Positions 18,315-22,284 of a DNA stretch of 22,284 bases are shown here, piece after piece. Source of the stretch: Candidatus Brachythrix odensensis. GTDB lineage: Bacteria > Chloroflexota > Anaerolineae > J036 > Brachytrichaceae. Under the pieces are notes generated by a model. The model ran no database searches and had not been told where the DNA came from. It saw only the letters and a program-made list of their open reading frames with translations. A program made the position numbers and the translations under genes. Location of the stretch: positions 1 through 22,284 of the forward strand of contig JADKDT010000027.1 of assembly GCA_016714465.1 (NCBI GenBank), read 5' to 3'. Position 1 is the first letter of the stretch, and every line of letters begins with the position of its first letter.

Positions 18315-19320
18315 ATGACACACCTTTCGAACCTGCCTCCACCTCGGATCAGTCGCCGAGGCTTCCTGCGGATTACGGCGATCGCCGGCGGAATGACCCT
18401 GGCGGGTTGCGCCCTTGCGCCTGCACTGCGCGACCGGGCCGTGACGGCGCATTCCGCGACCCGGACCCTGATGGGCACGCGCATCCATCCGCTGGTCGGC
18501 CCCTGACGCAGGCGCCGCGCAGAATGCGATTGAGACGACTTTCGATGCGATGGCCCGCCTGGTCGACGTGTTCGACCATCGCCAACCCGCCAGCGCGCTG
18601 GCCCGGCTGAATCGGGACGGGCAGCTTGCCACCGCCCCAGCCGAATTGCTTGATGTGCTGCAGCGCGCGCTTGACTACGGCGCCTTAACCAATGGCGCCT
18701 TTGATGTGACGGTCAAGCCGCTGCTCGACGCCCGGCGCGATGGCATCCCCGCAACGCCGAGCCTGCGCGCGCGGGTGGACTATCGCCAGATTCGCATCGG
18801 CGGAGGCGGGGTTTGGATGGGCATCCCCGGGGCCGAGGTGACGCTCGACGGCATCGCCAAGGGCCGGGTCATTGACGGCGGCCTTGAAGCGCTTCGGCAG
18901 CTAGGCTATGTCAATGCCCTGGTGGAGGCGGGCGGCGACTTGCGCACGGCCGGCGCGCGGGCCGATGGCGCGCCCTGGCAAGTTGGAATCACCCACCCGC
19001 GCCACGCGGACCAGGGCGACATTCTCTCCGTGCTCTCCTTGCTCACGCGGGCCGTGGCGACCTCCGGCGACTACATGAACGCCTTTACCGCTGACTTCAG
19101 CGAACATCACATCATCGATCCGCGGACCGGCAGCTCGCCATTGGAGCTTGCCAGCGCAACGGTTCTAGCGGCTACCGCCCTGGACGCCGATGCCCTCAGC
19201 ACGACGATGATGGTGCTAGGCGCTGAGGCTGGATTGGCCCTGGCCGAACGCCTGGACGGCGTCGAAGCCGTGCTGGTGACCAAGGACTTGCGCGTGCTGA
19301 AGACCCGTGGTCTCGCCTGA
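18315..19320 (+). CDS. apbE: FAD:protein FMN transferase, Tat lipoprotein form, one frameshift
   Basis: It starts MTHLSNLPPPRISRRGFLRI at 18315. SRRGFLRI followed by TAIAGGMTLAGC is a twin-arginine signal with a lipobox, so the enzyme is exported folded and anchored outside the membrane. An indel near 18500 precedes DAGAAQNAIETTFDAMARLV. Core motifs are TNGAFDVTVKPLLDA, VTLDGIAKGRVIDGGLEALR, NALVEAGGDLRTAG, TSGDYMNAF, HHIIDPRTGSSP and ALDADALSTTMMVLGAEAGL; the Asp and Thr residues of the last are the expected Mg and FAD contacts. About 335 codons is typical. ApbE moves FMN from FAD to a Thr of target proteins outside the cytoplasm; the obvious target is the TGAT motif of the NosR/PceC-like protein encoded upstream. 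Confidence 0.93.
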
Positions 19321-19386
19321 GTCCCCAGGGCCAGGTGCCCGGGGTAGGATTCAGGTAGCCACCCTGGAAGTCATCTTAAAAGCGAC

Positions 19387-19435
19387 CGGCGAGATCACCA
19401 TCCCCGCGCGTAGCGCGGGGATGGTGATCTCGCCG
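19387..19435. terminator. Long perfect hairpin after apbE, 23-bp arms and 3-base loop
   Basis: Positions 19387-19409 and 19413-19435 are exact reverse complements with loop gta. Outside them the flanks (gaagtcatcttaaa before, tttaggatggtttc after) pair further with a few mismatches. It lies 66 bases after the apbE stop and 41 before the next start, a good place to end the dehalogenase transcript. There is no long T-run. Confidence 0.65.
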
Positions 19436-19476
19436 AGGAGATTTAGGATGGTTTCTTGTTTGAATACAGGAACACC

Positions 19477-20999
19477 ATGACAGGAACCCCATCCACCCAC
19501 GAATCCATATCGGCGGAAACGCTGCAAAGATCGAACGTCTGGAAGCCGTTGTAGTGAAGGCACGCGAGTTGGGCGACTCGCCAGCGCTGATTGAGGCGTT
19601 GCTGACGCTCGGCCAGGCGTATTTCGCCCATGGCAACACGCCCAAGGGTCTGACCCAGGTTGAGGAAGCCTTGGAACTTGCCCGGGCCGGCCACCATCAG
19701 GAGATGGAAGCGCGCCTGCTCGGATATCAAGGGATGGCCTTGGCCCGGCTCGGCAACGCCCAATTTGGCTATCGCGCGCTCAACCGGTCTCTCAGCCTGG
19801 CCAAGGAGATCGGCCACAAGGCGCTGCAGGCCGATGCCCATACCCAACTCGGCCAGGTGGATGCCGAACAGGGCGAAGTGACACGCGCGATTTCGCACCT
19901 TGAGCGGGCCCTGGGCGTGGCGATGGAGATGGCCGATCAGCTCCGGATCATGACGCTGGCCGGCCGGCTGGGCGGGCTGTTTTTGGGCTTGAGCTCGCTG
20001 GACAAGGCCAGCGAGTACTATGCTCATGCGTTACGCACGGCCCAGGAACTGAAACTGCAGCGCCCGGAGTGCTCGTTCATTGTCAGCCTCGGGAACGTGA
20101 TGTTGGCCAACAACGAGCCCGACGCAGCGATCGAGCAGTATGAGCATGCGCTGGGGCTGGCCGACAGGCTTGAGGACGGGCACGCCCAGATCGCGGCGTT
20201 GACGGGCTTGCTTCGCGCCCACATCGCTTCGGGTCACCGGAGCATGGCCCAGCTCTATGGAGATCAGGCCATTCGAATTGCCCGTGAAAACCACGAGCCG
20301 CTTGCCGAGATCGGCGCCCTAAACTTCCTCACGGACTTCCTGTTCAAGGAAGGGCTGGATCAGCGCGTGCCCCCCTACGCGCGGCGCGGATTGGAGATTG
20401 CGAAAGAACGGGACGATTGGCCCTGGCAGCTGACCTTCCTGACCCACCTGGGAACGGCCGATCTGGCCGCGCAGCGCTGGGAAGAAGCCCACGCGCATTA
20501 CAGCGCCGCGCTGACGATGGCTCAGAATACCCAGGACGAATCCGCACAGGCGAGCCTTACCGGCCGAATCGGGGTGGCTCTGGCTGAAATGGAGCGAATG
20601 CCCGAGGCCATCGCGATGACCGAATCGGCGCTTGGGCTGGCCCAGAACGCGGGAGATCAACGCCTGCTCGCCGAACAGCAAATCATGCTGGCGTTTTTGT
20701 GGCGGGATTCCGGCGACGTGGAAAAGGCAGTGACCTTGTGCCGGGCCGCGATCGCCTCGTTTGAGGCGTGTGGGGAAGAGGCCTTTGCGGCAAGCGCCCG
20801 AGAAATGCTGGCGGAACTCGAGCCCTCTAACCGCGAATCGGCCGACACAAATGGGGCCATGGCCTGCGGCATGGTGACCGTCCCAGGCGTGTTTGCACTG
20901 AATCCCGTTGGTGCCACAACCCCACCAATCGGCGCCTGTCAGTGGCAGGTTTTGGCCGTGGAACCGGCTTACTGCGGATCAGACCTGGACGGGGACTGA
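19477..20999 (+). CDS. Tetratricopeptide-repeat (TPR) protein, one frameshift
   Basis: The start is ATG 19477 (MTGTPSTHESISAETLQ) with acagg six bases before. One missing base near 19528 shifts into KIERLEAVVVKARELG, and the frame is then open to 20999. About 11 helical-pair repeats of roughly 40 residues follow, for example AYFAHGNTPKGLTQVEEALE, LGQVDAEQGEVTRAISHLER, LGNVMLANNEPDAAIEQYEH and GIGVALAEMERMPEAIAMTE-like segments, the classic TPR pattern also seen in MalT-type sensors. No signal peptide, membrane helix or catalytic domain is seen, so it is probably a cytosolic protein-binding scaffold. The last 50 residues (from about 20850) are not TPR-like and contain three Cys. It is separated from apbE by a strong hairpin, so a role in dehalogenation is not indicated. 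Confidence 0.85.
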
Positions 21000-21156
21000 C
21001 GGATTTGCCCGGATCTCGTCGGTGGCGTTGCACGAAAGGGCTCGCGCATAGCGCGGAGGTGGTTGCGCGGGGCGCGGCAGGATAGTCGTCGGGCGATCGC
21101 CCTCCAAATCTTGTCGGTGGCGGCGCGTGAGCGGTCGGTCCGGCGCGGAGGTCCTG

Positions 21157-22284
21157 ATGGGACGCGCTCGTTGGTCTTCTGGTCTCGTCCTCGCAAGTTT
21201 ATTGTTTGTCGCGACGCCGGTTGCGGCGCGGGGCGGTGTAGCCCAACCCCGATTGGATGTGGATCAAACGATTACCCTGACGCTGGCCGGCTTTGCGCCT
21301 GATGTCGTAACTACGTATACGGATGTTCCGGTCGAGTGGCTGAACCTCCTTTCGACCACCGCCCACCTGAACAGCGGCACACCCTACAAAGCCTATCTTC
21401 CAAGGATCGTTGGCGGAACTTCCGGGCTGCTTGATATGCGCCCGTCGACCGAGGTGGATGCAGTATGGCCCCTTGGCCGGCTCAGCGCAGATAGCGCGAC
21501 GATTCCTCCGGGTGGGCGCTTTGTCTTTACGTTCACAACCCCGGGTGACTACGACTTCTATGCCTCGGAACTGCCGGCCCTGACGGGGCGGGTAACCGTG
21601 TTGGCACGCCCGGATCTTGACCTCCACAGCGTGGCCGTAAGCCCAATGCCGGTGGCGGTTAATGGGACAGCCGTGATCAGCGCGGTTATCGCAAACCTTG
21701 GCCCCGGCCCAGCCGAGCCCTTCAGCGTGACCTGGCGTGCGACCCCCTTGTGGCCGTTGCCGCAGGTCGAGCTATATGGCGGCATGTGGTCGGTGGCGGG
21801 CCTGCCTGCCGGCGACTCCATCGTCCTGACCGCGACACAGGTCGTGACACAACCGGGCGCATTGAACGTCGTTGTGAATGCCGATGCCGGCGACATCCTC
21901 GTCGAGACAACGAAAGCCAACAATGCGGGAGAGGCCGAGATGGTGTTGGGGACGATCGCCTATTGCGGAGACATCACGGGCGACGCCACCTGGGCTTATG
22001 CCGTGTTTGTGCCAACATGCAACATCACGGTGCAGGGCAACGCGACCCTCACGCTGCGCAGTGGGGTAGTCGTCAAACCTATGGGTGGCGTTGGCATCTA
22101 TATCAACGGCCGATTGAACGGAGTGGGTGATTCGATCACCCCCGTGGTCTTGACATCGTATATGGACGATACCTACGGCGGGGATACCAACAACGATGGA
22201 TCAGGTTCGACCCCTGTTCCCGGAAGTTGGACAGTGATCAACATCGCCTCCACTGGTACGGCCAATATCGATTACGCTCGCATC
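21157..22284 (+). CDS. Secreted cupredoxin-CARDB-beta-helix protein, intact 5' part, runs off window
   Basis: A GGAGGT site lies five bases before ATG 21157. The frame is open for 376 codons to the window end. Residues 1-25 are a signal peptide (MGRARWSSGLVLASLLFVAT, then PVAAR). Residues about 35-150 form a plastocyanin-like domain: ITLTLAGFAPDVVTTYTDVP, FVFTFTTPGDYDFYASELPA. Residues about 150-265 are a CARDB-like module: PDLDLHSVAVSPMPVAVNGT, AVISAVIANLGPGPAEPF, ending VETTKANNAGEAEMVLG. Then beta-helix begins: CNITVQGNATLTLRSGVVVK, GVGIYINGRLNGVGDSI, YMDDTYGGDTNNDGSGS. It lines up domain by domain with the gene at 5506 and gives its corrected reading. The usual blue-copper Cys/Met ligands are not evident, so copper binding is doubtful. 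Probably surface or extracellular. Confidence 0.85.
   Translation, partial: MGRARWSSGLVLASLLFVATPVAARGGVAQPRLDVDQTITLTLAGFAPDVVTTYTDVPVEWLNLLSTTAHLNSGTPYKAYLPRIVGGTSGLLDMRPSTEVDAVWPLGRLSADSATIPPGGRFVFTFTTPGDYDFYASELPALTGRVTVLARPDLDLHSVAVSPMPVAVNGTAVISAVIANLGPGPAEPFSVTWRATPLWPLPQVELYGGMWSVAGLPAGDSIVLTATQVVTQPGALNVVVNADAGDILVETTKANNAGEAEMVLGTIAYCGDITGDATWAYAVFVPTCNITVQGNATLTLRSGVVVKPMGGVGIYINGRLNGVGDSITPVVLTSYMDDTYGGDTNNDGSGSTPVPGSWTVINIASTGTANIDYARI

Noticed and set aside
21091..21102. Perfect palindrome gggcgatcgccc before the second secreted protein
   Set aside because: A 12-base palindrome in GC-rich DNA is weak evidence. It has no loop, no promoter boxes nearby, and resembles a chance match to common gcgatcgc words.

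Overview
The window is about 22.3 kb of GC-rich (roughly 60% or more by eye) bacterial chromosome, probably from an uncultured Chloroflexota-like organism. That guess rests on three things: a respiratory reductive dehalogenase whose N-terminal region resembles Dehalococcoidia-type RdhA proteins, secreted cupredoxin/CARDB/beta-helix proteins of a kind common in that phylum, and long perfect hairpins between genes. The taxonomic call is an inference. Nearly every gene is broken by small indels, while conserved motifs continue correctly in the shifted frame. The sequence therefore looks like an error-rich assembly rather than a decaying locus, and I give each gene as one span across its frameshifts.

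Layout. 1-1668 (minus): the 5' part of an ABC-transporter substrate-binding lipoprotein, and upstream of it a PLP-dependent D-cysteine desulfhydrase/ACC deaminase-family gene ending in a clear terminator. 1861-5309 (plus): a phytanoyl-CoA dioxygenase-family protein, a long hairpin, then a 14-TM MFS exporter followed 5 nt later by an ornithine cyclodeaminase-family reductase. 5506-9232 (plus): a very large secreted beta-helix protein containing four tandem units of about 700 bp. 9374-12560 (minus): a PIN-domain toxin with an AbrB-type antitoxin, a ComM/YifB AAA+ ATPase and a GufA-like ZIP metal transporter.

12692-19320 (plus) is the most interesting block. It holds a HAMP-GAF histidine kinase, a NarL-type response regulator, reductive dehalogenase RdhA, its membrane anchor RdhB, a NosR/PceC-like membrane flavoprotein (RdhC) with a covalent-FMN motif, a small membrane ORF, and a Tat-lipoprotein ApbE flavin transferase. 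The kinase and regulator overlap by ATGA, and the regulator overlaps rdhA by 8 nt. Read together this is a self-contained organohalide-respiration module: the sensor pair probably controls expression, RdhC would pass electrons from the quinol pool through covalently bound FMN and Fe-S centres, ApbE would attach that FMN, and RdhB would hold RdhA at the membrane.

19477-22284 (plus): a TPR-repeat protein, then the start of a second, intact paralogue of the 5506-9232 secreted protein, which runs off the window end. No tRNA, rRNA, CRISPR array or insertion sequence was seen.
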